Below are positions 43,621 through 53,795 of a stretch of DNA of 64,000 bases, piece by piece. A model generated the notes under the pieces. The model was not told the origin of the DNA, ran no database searches, and saw only the letters and a program-made list of their open reading frames with translations. The translations under genes were made by a program, and so were the position numbers. The stretch comes from Saprolegnia diclina VS20 (taxonomy: Eukaryota > Oomycota > Saprolegniomycetes > Saprolegniales > Saprolegniaceae): assembly GCF_000281045.1 (NCBI RefSeq), contig NW_008246081.1, forward strand, positions 480,791 through 544,790, given 5' to 3'. Position 1 is the first letter of the stretch; each line of letters starts with the position of its first letter.

Positions 43621-44267
43621 CTATATATTCGCTTCTTTGACCATAACGTCGGACAACATTAATTTTTATTTCTCTTGATATTGATACGCTTGGCATCTCG
43701 GGCAAACCAGCGGTCGGGACCGGCTAGCATGACATCCTCGAAACACGTACCTACATCGTCGCTCCGGTTATTGACACATCTCGACCGAGCACTCTAGTCG
43801 AACCCTAGCCATATTATAACCTGACAACTACTGTACTAACCAGTTGAACAACATAACCCTACCCGCGGCTCAAGTGCACCATCTCTAAGCCTCGTTTGCA
43901 CGCTGCATGACTCCATGAGCGCCACGGACAGTGTCATGCGATCGCGCTCCGTCAAGTGTACACATTGTCACTGCCGGCATGGGCGGTGGACGCACGCAAT
44001 GCGCCAAAATCTCGAAAAGTCCATGTTGCAGTCGTGAAAAAAGCGTCTTGGCCGGGGTTGGAAGCGCCGCCACCGAGTGCAATGCATGTACCTACCCTAT
44101 TGAAAGGCTACGGGCGTCGTCATGGGATGCAAACCAAGGGTGCGTCGCGCCAACGGGCTCGAGAAGTTGCGACTTCAAGGTGGCAAGAGCTAGGACCCTG
44201 TTAAGTGCGATTTTACAATAGCTTGATATTTGTAGACTGTCTGGATCAAGTGCGCTTGGCCGAGTGA
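43621..44267. other. Intergenic region upstream of the helicase gene
   Basis: About 650 bp, AT-richer than the genes, with one CCCTA-type run (43855-43863). No gene supported. Confidence 0.45.
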
Positions 44268-44283
44268 GCCCATTTTGCGTTTT
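44268..44283 (+). promoter_or_regulatory. Oomycete core promoter match for the helicase gene
   Basis: GCCCATTTTGCGTTTT matches GCTCATTYYNCAWTTT at 14 of 16 positions, ending 19 bp before the ATG at 44303. It argues that the ATG, not an upstream GTG in the same frame, is the start. Confidence 0.6.
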
Positions 44284-44302
44284 GCTGATCGACGAGCACG
44301 AC

Positions 44303-46532
44303 ATGGCGTCGTTGCGCGACTACCAGGAAGAGGTCGTGGCGCTGGCGCGGACGACGAACGTCGTCATGGTCGGTAGCACGGGCATCGGCAAGACGTTCGT
44401 GTCGATCATGCTCCTCCGCGAGCAAGACTACTCGGTGCAGCGGGCGTTTGTGATGGCGCCGACGCGGCAGCTCGTGACGCAGATCCACGCCAAGATCCTC
44501 AAGCTGACGACGCTCAAGGTCAAGGCGTACTGCGGCCGCGAAGTCGAGGTTTGGGACCATACGCAGTGGGCGAACGAGCTACTGCTCAACTCCGTACTTG
44601 TCTGCACGCCCGAGATCCTCCGCAACATCCTCGCGAAAGGCTACATTACGTTTGAGCGCATCAACCTCCTCGTCTTTGACGAGTGCCACCACACGGCCAA
44701 GCGCCACCCGTACAACCAGATCATGAAAGAGTACAAGAAGAATGCGGCCGTGTCGAAGCCGCGCATCTTTGGCACGACGGCCTGCCCAACGCTCGAGTGC
44801 GCGAGCAACTTGGAGGCGACCTTGAAGAAGATCACGATGGACGCAAATGCGATGGGCTTGTACGCGGCCTGCGCGCCCATGCTGCACGAGACGTACCCCG
44901 CGCGTGATGACTTCATGGCCGACAAGGACGACGTCACGTTGCTCCTCGAGGCCGTCGATGGCCTGCGCGTCTTTGAGTACCTCATGACCAAGGCCGACTA
45001 TGGCGCGGCGACGCCGCCCGAGAAGCGCTCTGCACGCCTCGCCAAGCTCGTCATGGACTGCACGAGCGTGTACCAGAACCTCGGGCCGTGGTGCCTCTAC
45101 CGGTACCTCGAGATTGAGATTGAGCGCCAAGCGCGCAAGGCGTCGCTCAAGTGCACGACGGCAGGTCACATGACGGGCCTCGATCCGCAAGCGATCTTTG
45201 CACTCCTCCTCTGCCGCTCCAAGTGCCACGAGGTCGCGTTTGCCTGCACGCCCAAGCTCCAGAAGATTGTCGACATCCTCCGCGATCGCCTCTTTGTGAC
45301 GCCAGTGGACACGACGGCGGGCGATGATGAGACCCTTGGGACGACCTCTGCGTCGGACGATGCTGCCAGTGAGACGGACGAGGACGCTTATGACAATGAC
45401 AGCAATGCGCCAAAAACGCTCGAAGACATTCTCTCGGACCTGAGTGACGACGACGACGACGATGTCGAAGACACGGACGCGCCGCCTACCGCCGACAATC
45501 TCAAGTGCGTCATCTTTGTCAACCGACGCGCCGAGTGCCGTGCGCTCACCGACTACCTCAACGCGCGCTTCCCACCACCGCCGAGCGGGACGCTCTTTGG
45601 GTGCATGCTCGGCCAAGCGAGCTCGAAAGACGCGGCGTCCTTTGACGTGCCGAGCATGACGCAGCTCCTCTCGGCGTTCGAGTCGGGCGACACGCGCGTC
45701 ATGGTGTCGACGTCGGTCTCGTGCGAAGGCGTCGACTTTCCAATGTGCGCGATGGTCATTTGCGCCGACCCGATCACATGCCCCCGCATGTTCATCCAAG
45801 TACGTACTCCGACTGAGATTGCATTTTGGCGATCGGTCGCACTAGGTGCGGGGCCGTGCCCGGCACGCGGACGGCGCATGCTTTTACCTCACGGACGCGA
45901 TGGCCGTCGACGACGCGACGCAGTTCCACGTGCTCGTGCGACAAGCCAACGAGATTGGCATGCTCGAGTTTGGCTGCGACAAGGCGGTGACGCTCTCGAC
46001 GCAGCCGCTCTCGGTCATTGCGAGCACGAACCGACTGCAGTACACGGTCTCGCACTCGACGCAGGACGCAGCGATCCCGTCGTCGCTCACGGTTGGAATA
46101 CCAGGTCGGGTCGCAGCTATTGACATGGTGGCGTAGGTGGACGAGACGGGCGCGGTGCTAGACCTCGACTCTGCGATCTCGCGTCTGAACGAGTTTTGCC
46201 AGTCGCTGCCGCAGTTTGCCAAGTACAATTTGTCGCCGGTCTTTACGTTTAACGAGATGGTGACGCCCACGAAGCAGCGCCGCTTCCAAGCAAAGCTGCA
46301 GCTGCCCGCGCAGCTCGACCTGCCGCTGTTTGAGACGCCGTTCATGACGTCCAAGGCGGTGGCCAAGGCGATCGCGGCGTTTCGCGCCTGCGAAGCGCTC
46401 TTCCTCCGCGGTGAGATCGATGCGCACCTCAACCCTGTGCACCGCAACAAGAAGCTGCGGGACCTCACGACCATTGCACGGCTCACCCCGCCGCCCAAGC
46501 GCCCGAGAGGCAACGAGACGACGGTCTCGTGA
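44303..46532 (+). CDS. Dicer-family helicase with Dicer dimerisation domain, no RNase III
   Basis: Three exons: 44303-45799, 45846-46091, 46137-46532; 712 aa. Superfamily-2 helicase of the Dicer/RIG-I clade: motif I GSTGIGKT (24-31), Ia APTRQLVTQ, II DECH (126-129), III GTTACP, IV CVIFVNRRAECRALTDYL, V MVSTSVSCEGVDFP and VI QVRGRARHADG (about 499-508). An acidic insert (SDDDDDDVEDTD) sits between the RecA lobes. The last exon is a Dicer dimerisation domain (DUF283): LDLDSAISRLNEFCQSLP, NLSPVFTFNEM, FQAKLQLPAQLDLPLFETPF, then SKAVAKAIAAFRACEALFLR. The protein stops 30 residues later, with no PAZ, RNase III or dsRNA-binding domain, and no same-strand coding follows. Likely roles are dsRNA sensing or small-RNA biogenesis as a Dicer partner, as for Dicer-related helicases. 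Neighbours give no functional clue. Confidence 0.88.
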
Positions 46533-46562
46533 TGTGTAGTACACGTTTGGTTTTGTCAAGTG

Positions 46563-47500
46563 TTAGAGCATGAAGGCGAGGTCGGGGTTTTTGAGCCCGT
46601 CGCCAAAGTAGGCAAAGCCGTAGACGCTCGAGCGGGGCTTGTGGAAGAAGAGCGTCCCCGGGTACTGCAAGTGGCGCAAGACAATCGCCGCGCCCGTGTT
46701 GTCCTTGCGCAGGTCCCAGACGCCGTCGAGGTCGACCGAGATTGGATCGAGAAAGTCGGCTGCGCGCACCAAGCCGGGCTGCGACAGCGCGCTCTTGCGC
46801 TCGGCCGAGTCGGCCGGCCGGTAGTGGTAGTAGCTGCTCAGCTGCTGCGCGCGGTCCCACGTGAGCCCTGCCTCCACAGTCATCGCAACGCCTGTGGATG
46901 TATTCTAGCCCACCTTGAAAGTGGCGGTTGGCCACGACGTGGTGCGTGGCCGAGACCACGTACGCGCCGCAGGGCACGATGGACGCCGCGTTATCAATGG
47001 CCTATACGCCCCATGAACGGTCGCGCAAGGCGGTTTGCGACGGCAAAGTACCTCGACGACGACGACAAGCCGGTCGACTTCGCGGAAGACGTCCTTGTTG
47101 TTGTCGTCTTGGCCGTCGTCGCTCTCGTCCATGGGGCGCGACGGATCGCCTTTGAGCCGCCCCGTGTACTTGGCGGCCTTGTCGCGCTTGTCTTTGGAGA
47201 CTTCGGGAAACTGCTGCAGCTCGGGCGACGTGTTGGTGCTAGCACACGAGTCGTGACGAGCGAGTAGGGAGGCGCGTACCAAAAGTAAAATTTCTTTGTC
47301 GGCACGTCGAGCGCGTCGACGTGGGCGACGCAAACCACGTAGTCCTGCGCCTCGCCAAGGATCTTGCCCCAGAGCCGCATGCCCCCAATGTTCTCGGTCG
47401 CCTGGCGCCGGAGAAAGCCGATCTCAAGGTTCGAGCGCTCTTGCGCCGTGAGCGCGTAGCCGAGGCAGCGGCTCAGCACGTCCAAGTGGTCGAGCTCCAT
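46563..47500 (-). CDS. RSPH9: Radial spoke head protein 9 homologue
   Basis: Four exons on the minus strand: 47280-47500, 47052-47238, 46914-47001, 46563-46867; 266 aa, close to the ~276 aa of animal RSPH9. Matching features are the N-terminal helix (LSRCLGYALTAQERSNLEIG), LWGKILGEAQDYVVCV, KKFYFCTNTSPELQQFPEVS, the FREVDRLVVVVEAIDNAASI, VPCGAYV block, HFQGLTW, and the C-terminal QYPGTLFFHKPRSSVYGFAY. RSPH9 is a subunit of the radial spoke head in motile 9+2 axonemes, and its presence means the organism makes flagellated cells such as zoospores. The gene converges on the helicase gene with a 30-bp gap between stops, so the two 3' ends must overlap in transcription. Introns are 41-50 nt. Confidence 0.88.
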
Positions 47501-48188
47501 GTCGCGTCGCAAATTGCACTTTGTGACGCTTCGTGGGCGGTCGCGATCTTATTTCATAGAAAATTCCCCATCGACGCGCGCCATGTGATGTTGGTCGACA
47601 CTTGGGATACACTAGACCTGGCACGATACCGCTGTGCAGCCGAGGGCAACTGCACCGTCGGCTTGCGCTCTGCCTGCACTGGGAATAGGACAGTGCCAAA
47701 CGGCGCCCTCTTCAATGGCCAAGCACCTCGCTTGCACTGACGTTGCATCACCTTGTCGTGTTGCACCTCTTTGCGAAATCAAGTGCATATCAAGCAGCAA
47801 GCTACTTCAACATTCAACATTGAAGATCATAGTTAAAGTTAAATGCTTCAATGCTTGCTAGGTTCATAGGATAACAAAAGTAATTCAGTTTTACATTTGC
47901 CACCAACTCACCACCAACAACGGCCTGCGTGGCACACCTCGACGCCGTCCTGTTCCGTTTAGCGGCGAAGAGAGCCGCCGCGTCATACTCGACTTGGTGT
48001 CACTCTTGCCCTCCCCGATGCGCTCGCTCTTCGTCGAGCCGCCTTGTCTTGGTGTGGTCCTGCTGTCTCACATACAGTCGACACGCGACAAAGGCTGCAG
48101 ATCAACGCTAACGTCGCGACTGTCGTCGACGGACGAGACGCTAGGGAAGGAGGGCGAGGTCCATCGTTCACACTACATACTTGTATAT
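47501..48188. other. Intergenic region upstream of RSPH9
   Basis: About 690 bp without a supported gene. Contains AT-rich runs around 47800-47900. Directly before the RSPH9 ATG the minus strand reads CAATTTGC, resembling the flanking half of the oomycete core promoter. Confidence 0.45.
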
Positions 48189-48758
48189 TTATAAGTTAGG
48201 GGGGGCAGCGTCGCACGAGTGTAGCAAGGACACAAAGGCAGCAACCGTAGGCGGCAAGGCGCACGGTGGCAAGCGCGGAAGGATGGCGCGGAGGGCTTGC
48301 GTGCAAGGTCGCAGTGTGCAGAAGCTTTCGGATGTCATGTGTGGTCCGAGGGCCTCCATGGCGGCGTCGCAGTGTGGATTTCGCACTTCGGCGATCAGCG
48401 ACTGCACGAGCGCGTCCTGTTCGGAGCTGCACGCCGTGTCAGCGCATGCGTTGACGAGGGCGGCGAGGTTGGTGGCCAAAGCGGCGTCGTCGTCGCGGGG
48501 CCAGCTACTGCAGGTCGAGAGCAGCGGTCGCGTCTCTCGCAAGTAGGCGACGCACGCCGGCGATGCACAGACTGCTGCGACGTCGGTCGGCGTCAGTGGT
48601 TCGCTCAGTGCCACGAGTGCGTCCATCGCGCACGCCCACGCGCCGTCGGTCGAGAGCGTGTCATGCAGTGCTGCTGACTCGACGGCGGTGCAGCGTTGGC
48701 TCGTCGCCAACGGTAGGAGCAGCGGGAAGGCGGCGCTGAGCAGCGCAAGCAGGCGCAT
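48189..48758 (-). CDS. Secreted protein with two elicitin-like domains
   Basis: 189 residues, single exon. A signal peptide (MRLLALLSAAFPLLLPLATS) is followed by twelve cysteines in two sets of six: 23, 43, 64, 69, 83, 105 and 110, 130, 147, 152, 166, 182. Within each set the spacing from the third to the fifth Cys (5 then 14 residues) is almost that of classical elicitins (5 then 15), and AAVCASPACVAYL / SFCTLRPCTQAL match the elicitin CxxxxC helix. Elicitins bind sterols and lipids, and many are recognised by plants as elicitors; two adjacent modules in one short chain is unusual. No linker, Ser/Thr-rich tail or GPI signal is evident, so the protein should be freely secreted. A TATA-like GTATATTTA lies ~45 bp upstream of the ATG on the minus strand. 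Confidence 0.8.
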   Translation of the reverse strand: MRLLALLSAAFPLLLPLATSQRCTAVESAALHDTLSTDGAWACAMDALVALSEPLTPTDVAAVCASPACVAYLRETRPLLSTCSSWPRDDDAALATNLAALVNACADTACSSEQDALVQSLIAEVRNPHCDAAMEALGPHMTSESFCTLRPCTQALRAILPRLPPCALPPTVAAFVSLLHSCDAAPPNL

Positions 48759-49352
48759 GGCCGACTCTAATCTGAGACCGAAACGCCACCGTGGTTAAAT
48801 ATACTCCCGCACTTTCGAGTCCGGGTCACCAAAGATCCTCGTGCGATAACGTTAGAGCAATGTACATCACCTGTGACTATTGTTGCCTTCTACAGTCCCA
48901 GGTCGCGTACTCGCCAAGAACGAGACGTAGGTCGCACCGAGGGGGACTCAGCAACACGGAGCTGGTATACGAGACACAGTTCGACTTTGTAGCTCAGTCA
49001 TACCGTCCAGCATCACAGGTTACATGCTCTGGCTCATTCGCAAATGCATTCTCCTTGTGTTATATCGCCTTCAGGTGGTGGCGTGGTGGATCGCCCAAGC
49101 TGACGACAGCTCCGGTTTCGTGGAGGTTTGCTTGTGGCATGGGCGACTGCTGCACGTGGTGCTGGAGATACAAAGTGGTTGAAACGCAGCGCAGTGATGG
49201 TACTAGCCACAGAGCTTGGCCACAGGCATCGATGGTGCCATGTGACCAGCAAGTGCAATTTGGCTCGGCCTGGATCATCCGGATATAATGGCAAGGTATC
49301 CGGAAAGCGACCTTGGGTTTGCCAGCCGCAAACCGACGAGTGGAGTGGTGCC
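48759..49352. other. Divergent intergenic region
   Basis: About 590 bp between the elicitin-like gene (minus) and PRP3 (plus). Short ORFs only; no clear motif beyond the TATA-like element noted for the elicitin-like gene. Confidence 0.45.
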
Positions 49353-51498
49353 ATGGACGCCAGCGGAGCCGCGATGGACCAGCCACGGAAGAAGCGCAGC
49401 CGCTTCAGCGAGGCCGTGGAGCCTGCGCCATCTGCTGCGGCCGTTGATACTGCGAAGCGTCCCAAGATCGATCCGGCGGCGCTCGCAAAAGCGGCCGCGG
49501 CCGCGATCTCCAAGCAGCTGCCAAAGCACTTGGAGGCGACCGTCGGCGACGCCGAGCGCAAGAAGGCTGCACTCGAGCGGCTTGCTCGGCAGCAGCACTT
49601 GATCAAGTCCATGCAAGCACAGATTGGCCACGTCCAGGCTGCGGTGAGCAGCACGACCAATTCTTTGATTGGGCGCGGGTCGTTTCTCCCGGCGCCGCTG
49701 CTGCTCGATAACGAGGGCCGCCATATTGACGCTGAAGGCAACGTGATTGAAGAAAAAGTGGCGCCCGTCGCGACTCTCAAGGCCAACTTGGGCGGTACGT
49801 CGCTGCATTTCCCGTACATACCATCTCATGCATGCTGTAGCCGGCGCCGAGGCCGAGAAGGCCAAGCAAAAGAAGCCCGTGAACCCGTACCTTTCGTTCC
49901 GCAGCGTCGACCACCGAGACCGCGTCGATACGGTCGACCCGCGCTTGAAGACACGCAACCGCGACACGTACGCTGATGCCCACGATGGTCCTTCACGGCG
50001 CTTGCTTCTAGGCGCGGCGCCAAGAACTTTACCTTTGTCAAGCAAGGCACATACATCAAGCAAGGCGAACAACTCCGTGCGCGCGAAGCCAAGAAAATGC
50101 TGGCGGGCTTCTCGTCCGGCCGCAACCCCAACGCGTACGTCAAGGAGTCCGTCGTGGACCTCGGTGACGACGAGGCTGGTGACGCCGCCGCCGCCGCCGC
50201 GACAGCCAACAGCCTCGAAGTGCCCATGAAGCTCGAAGAGCCAGTGCCCGAGGTCGAGTGGTGGGACATTCCGTACTTGTCCAAAGACAAACAAGAAATG
50301 CTGGACAAGAACGGGTTCCTCAAGGGCCGCGGCCGCTCCGACGTGATCGACTACGTCGCAGACATGAAGCTCAAGTATGCTGGCACCGCGCACTTGATTG
50401 AGCACCCAGCGCGCATCCGCGTCGGCCGGAAGGAGGCGCCCGTGACGCTGCCACTCATGCTGACAAAAGCGGTGGGTGTCTTGGTCTTTTGTTCGTTTGC
50501 ACACTATTTGCGTGTGTAGGAGCGCAAGCGCATTCGTCGCACGGCCCGCGCCGAGCGACTCAAGGAGGTCCAAGACAAGATCGCACTGGGGCTTTTGCCC
50601 CCGCCGGAGCCCAAAGTCAAACTCAGCAACATGATGCGCGTGCTCCAGGTACCTTTGTATCAATGTATCAAGCACCAGTGGACATATGCATGGGCGATAG
50701 GACCAAGCGGTATCGGACCCGTCGGCGATCGAGCGCAAAGTCCGCGCCCAAGTCGCCCAGCGCGAGAAGAACCACGAGATGCGCAACTTGGCGCGCAAGC
50801 TCACGCCGGAAGAGCGCCGCGAGAAGATCATGCGCAAGCTCAAGGCCGACGCGTCCGGCGACCTCCACGTCGCGCTCTTCCGGTACACTAGTACATGCCT
50901 ATTACTACCTCTCATCGCAACATATATGGCGCGTAGGGCACCCGACCTCTCGCATCCGCAGCACCAGTTCAAGGTGGACGTGAACGCCCAGCAACTACAC
51001 CTCACGGGTGCCGTCGTGACTGTCAAAGAGAACCCGGAGCTCAACCTCGTCGTTGTCGAGGGCGGCCCCAAGTCGATTAAGAGCTACGTCAAGCTCATGT
51101 GCCGACGCATCGACTGGGCCAAGCGGCCGCCCCCGCGCGCGCCCAAGGTCGACCCGATGGACGCCACCAACGACGACGATGCGCAGAACGAGACGGAGGA
51201 AGCCCTGACGCAAGACGAAGTGATGTCGGAAGCGACGCAGCCGGCGCTGAAACGACCCAAGAAGAAGGCCAAGTGCTACTTGGTCTGGAAGGGCATCGTC
51301 GCCAAGCGGGCGTTTGCTTCTTTCAAGTTTCAAGAATGCAAAACAGCCTCGACCGCGCGCAAGGTGCTCGAAGCCAAGCACGTGGAGCAGTACTGGGACA
51401 TGATTGAGAGCTACAACCCGCTGCTCGAGAACCCGCACATGGCTGACGAAAACGAAAACGACGATGACGACGACGACGAGAGTGACGACGACGAATAA
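49353..51498 (+). CDS. PRPF3: U4/U6 small nuclear ribonucleoprotein PRP3
   Basis: Six exons: 49353-49794, 49841-49967, 50012-50471, 50520-50648, 50701-50882, 50937-51498; 633 aa, all joins in frame. The N-terminus is basic and Ala-rich. The family core includes [95 protein letters not shown] and, in the C-terminal ferredoxin-like domain, [20 protein letters not shown] with [14 protein letters not shown]3 binds U4/U6 stem II with PRP4 in the tri-snRNP and is required for spliceosome assembly. The extreme C-terminus is a long Asp/Glu/Asn tail ([21 protein letters not shown]), acidic and probably flexible. An internal acidic insert ([15 protein letters not shown]) sits before the last block. Conserved housekeeping gene; nothing broken. 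Confidence 0.93.
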
Positions 51499-51654
51499 CG
51501 CCGCTGGAGATACGAACCCTCGGTGAGCAACCCCAACCCTTGACTCTATTCGGTTCCTGGCTCGAGGTGCTACATGCCATGCGCATCCTAGTCGCTACGC
51601 ACATGTTGGACCCGGATATAGACAATATGTGCATGTGGTTACGAGGTATTACGT

Positions 51655-52998
51655 CTAGGCGAGCGCCTTGTAGCCCGTGTCGCGGCGCTTGACGACGCGG
51701 TGGACAAACATAGCGAGGAGGGCGAGGACGGCGAGGAGGCCGCCAAAGGTCGGGAGGCGGAACGTGTACTGGGGCGCCGCGCTGGCGTTGGCGGCCGGCG
51801 CGACCGTCGCGGGATGCACGACCGGTGCGAACGTCGTGGGTTCGAAATTGCAGATCTGCTGCCACGTGCCTGTCTCGGCAATGTGGTTGGTGATGATCCC
51901 AGCAAACTCGTCGAGCGGACAGTCGAGGGCCGAGCACTTGGCGAGGTGCACGGCGTCGCGGCCCGTCTGGGGCGACCACAGGAACGTGTTGACAAAGAAT
52001 TTGGCGTTGCGTTCGCGGACTTCAAAGAGCATGGTCGTGCCGGGGTGCAACGACGATGTGTTGAGCGCGGTCTGGAGACCCTTGAACTGGAAATCCCAGC
52101 CAAGCATCTTGCCGAGACCATGGAGCATCTCGCGGTGCCCGTGGTACGAGTAGTACTTGAAGCCGCCTTCGTCGGGCGTCGGCCGCGTCGGCTGATGGAC
52201 GTTCTTGAGGAGGAGGTCGGCAAAGCCGCCGACCCAGTAGGTTACTTGGCGCGGCGTCGAGTAGTAGCGCTCCATCAAGTGCGTGAACGACAGCTCTTCG
52301 ATCTGCGTCTGGAGCTCGGGCGTGAGGCCGGCAAGGGGCGCGAGGCCTTGCTGCTGGTCGAACGTAAACATATCGGCAAGGTCCTTGATGCCCGTGATGA
52401 TGTCTTCGCCGTCCGGGAGGTTGGGAATGTCCCAGACGTTCACGCCGCAGAGTTTGCCAATCGCTTCGAGCATCGGTCGGTTCTGCTCAATGAGCTCGGC
52501 GCCGCGCGTGCTTTGGTAGAGGTTGATGTCGGCCTTGTTGACCGCCTTGCACGGGCCCTTGGGCGCAGCAAACTCGTGTTCGTTCTTGAGCAGCTGCATA
52601 TAGACCGAGATGGGCTGCTTCTCAAAGCCCTTGGGGCCCGTGCCGTCCGGGTAGAGGCCATAGCCCATCGCAATCGCGCTCTGGCCGCAGCGGTCGGCCG
52701 AGTCGGCGCGAAAGTACGACTCGAAATGAAAGTGGTCCGGGCCGTTGATCGAGGGCGAGAGGAACTTGGCCTTGTGCACGTACTCATTCCGAACATGGTC
52801 GCCGGCGCGGCGCAGCTGCTCCATGCCGTACTCGGTGAGCTGCTCGGGCGGCACGTGGTACTTGGCAAAGTTGCCGAGGTTCTTGGGGCAGAGCGACTTG
52901 GCGATCGTGTTGGGCGCGCGGCTGCCGTGGCGCGTGAGGCTCAGCACGAGGCGAAGCTCGCTATCGGCCGTCGTCGTGTTGCTGCTGGGTGTCGACAT
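51655..52998 (-). CDS. Histidine acid phosphatase family protein, membrane-anchored (copy 1)
   Basis: 447 residues, single exon. The phosphohistidine motif RHGSRAP lies at 23-29 (SLTRHGSRAPN), followed by LCPKNLGNF, YRADSADRCGQSA-type SYFRADSADRCGQSAIAMGY and a C-terminal-half block YYSYHGHREMLHGLG where the usual HD proton-donor region should be. A single TM helix near the end (LLAVLALLAMFVHRVV) leaves a short basic cytosolic tail, so most of the chain would be luminal or extracellular. No N-terminal signal peptide is evident at the chosen ATG, which would be odd for this topology. The GTG at 53010 adds only four residues. Substrates of this family range from phosphomonoesters to inositol phosphates. 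Paralogue at 53796-55097. Confidence 0.8.
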   Translation of the reverse strand: MSTPSSNTTTADSELRLVLSLTRHGSRAPNTIAKSLCPKNLGNFAKYHVPPEQLTEYGMEQLRRAGDHVRNEYVHKAKFLSPSINGPDHFHFESYFRADSADRCGQSAIAMGYGLYPDGTGPKGFEKQPISVYMQLLKNEHEFAAPKGPCKAVNKADINLYQSTRGAELIEQNRPMLEAIGKLCGVNVWDIPNLPDGEDIITGIKDLADMFTFDQQQGLAPLAGLTPELQTQIEELSFTHLMERYYSTPRQVTYWVGGFADLLLKNVHQPTRPTPDEGGFKYYSYHGHREMLHGLGKMLGWDFQFKGLQTALNTSSLHPGTTMLFEVRERNAKFFVNTFLWSPQTGRDAVHLAKCSALDCPLDEFAGIITNHIAETGTWQQICNFEPTTFAPVVHPATVAPAANASAAPQYTFRLPTFGGLLAVLALLAMFVHRVVKRRDTGYKALA

Positions 52999-53795
52999 GC
53001 CGCCTGCCACGGAAAAGCCAAAATGGATCTCGCTCTGGATATGTCGTCGTTAAAAACAATCATCACGCTATACTTGGGATTCGTATCTAGAATAAAATGG
53101 TTTTAATAAAATATCCGACTCGGCAAAGTGGGCGGATGGCAATCACCGAATGTAGCCAATCAGCGACGCGCAAATCGCGCGATCTAGAACGGCCGATGAT
53201 GTGCGATTGTAGTAAAAATAGCCGAAAAGCAGCGCGAAAACCAGAAATTTGAGAGATTTCTTCACTGTGTGACGGCTACTGCGCCGCCACAGTACGCTGT
53301 CGCTCATGATTTCTTGCCCTTGGAGAACACGCAACTGTACCGCTGGCGACGACGGGTGGCGACAGTGTGTCGCGTCAGATTCCATGTATCCGGATACAGA
53401 TTCGAGGTGCAGACGCGTATTTTCAGTCCCAACGAGCGCGATGGGAGCATCGTCTGCGAGTAGTATACTGCCTGTTTGATGACGACGTTGTGCATTGGCG
53501 CTTCTCGCCAACTCGAGTGTGCCAAGGCTGCTTTGCGCCACCGCTGCCGTCCAGTACACTGCGGTGTGTGTTTGGCGCGTGTGCTGAAGGGTCGCGACGC
53601 CAATATGTTTCAGCGATCGGCGATCACCCGATCACCCGATTCACCGTCGCGCGACGGCCAGTCGTCCATCCTCTGTCAGGATTGTACAAATCTTCACGTA
53701 CGCAGGTGCTCGACGGCGTCCATGGTGCGGCACCTGCGCTTCCCAACACGAGCCAACGATATGCTGGGTGCAACGACTCTATTTCTTATTCTTAT
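52999..53795. other. Spacer between tandem phosphatase genes
   Basis: About 800 bp. A CCAAT box at 53156-53160 lies 158 bp upstream of the copy 1 start. AT-rich stretch with TTTTAATAAAATA at 53101-53113. Repeated GATCACCCGATCACCCGATT near 53622-53641. No gene supported. Confidence 0.45.

Noticed and set aside
44579-45799. 406-codon minus-strand ORF opposite the helicase gene
   Set aside because: Antisense shadow of the helicase motifs.
46533-46562. Possible missing RNase III exons right after the helicase
   Set aside because: Only 30 bp remain before the stop of the opposite-strand RSPH9 gene, and no RNase III signature (such as ERLEFLGD) was seen on the plus strand nearby.
49275-51071. 598-codon minus-strand ORF opposite PRP3
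   Set aside because: Crosses several PRP3 introns and shows no motif. PRP3 is certain on the plus strand.
51700-53106. 468-codon plus-strand ORF opposite phosphatase copy 1
   Set aside because: It mirrors the phosphatase gene on the other strand, where GC-rich codons keep the antisense frame open. Its composition is Arg/Glu/Val-biased without motifs.
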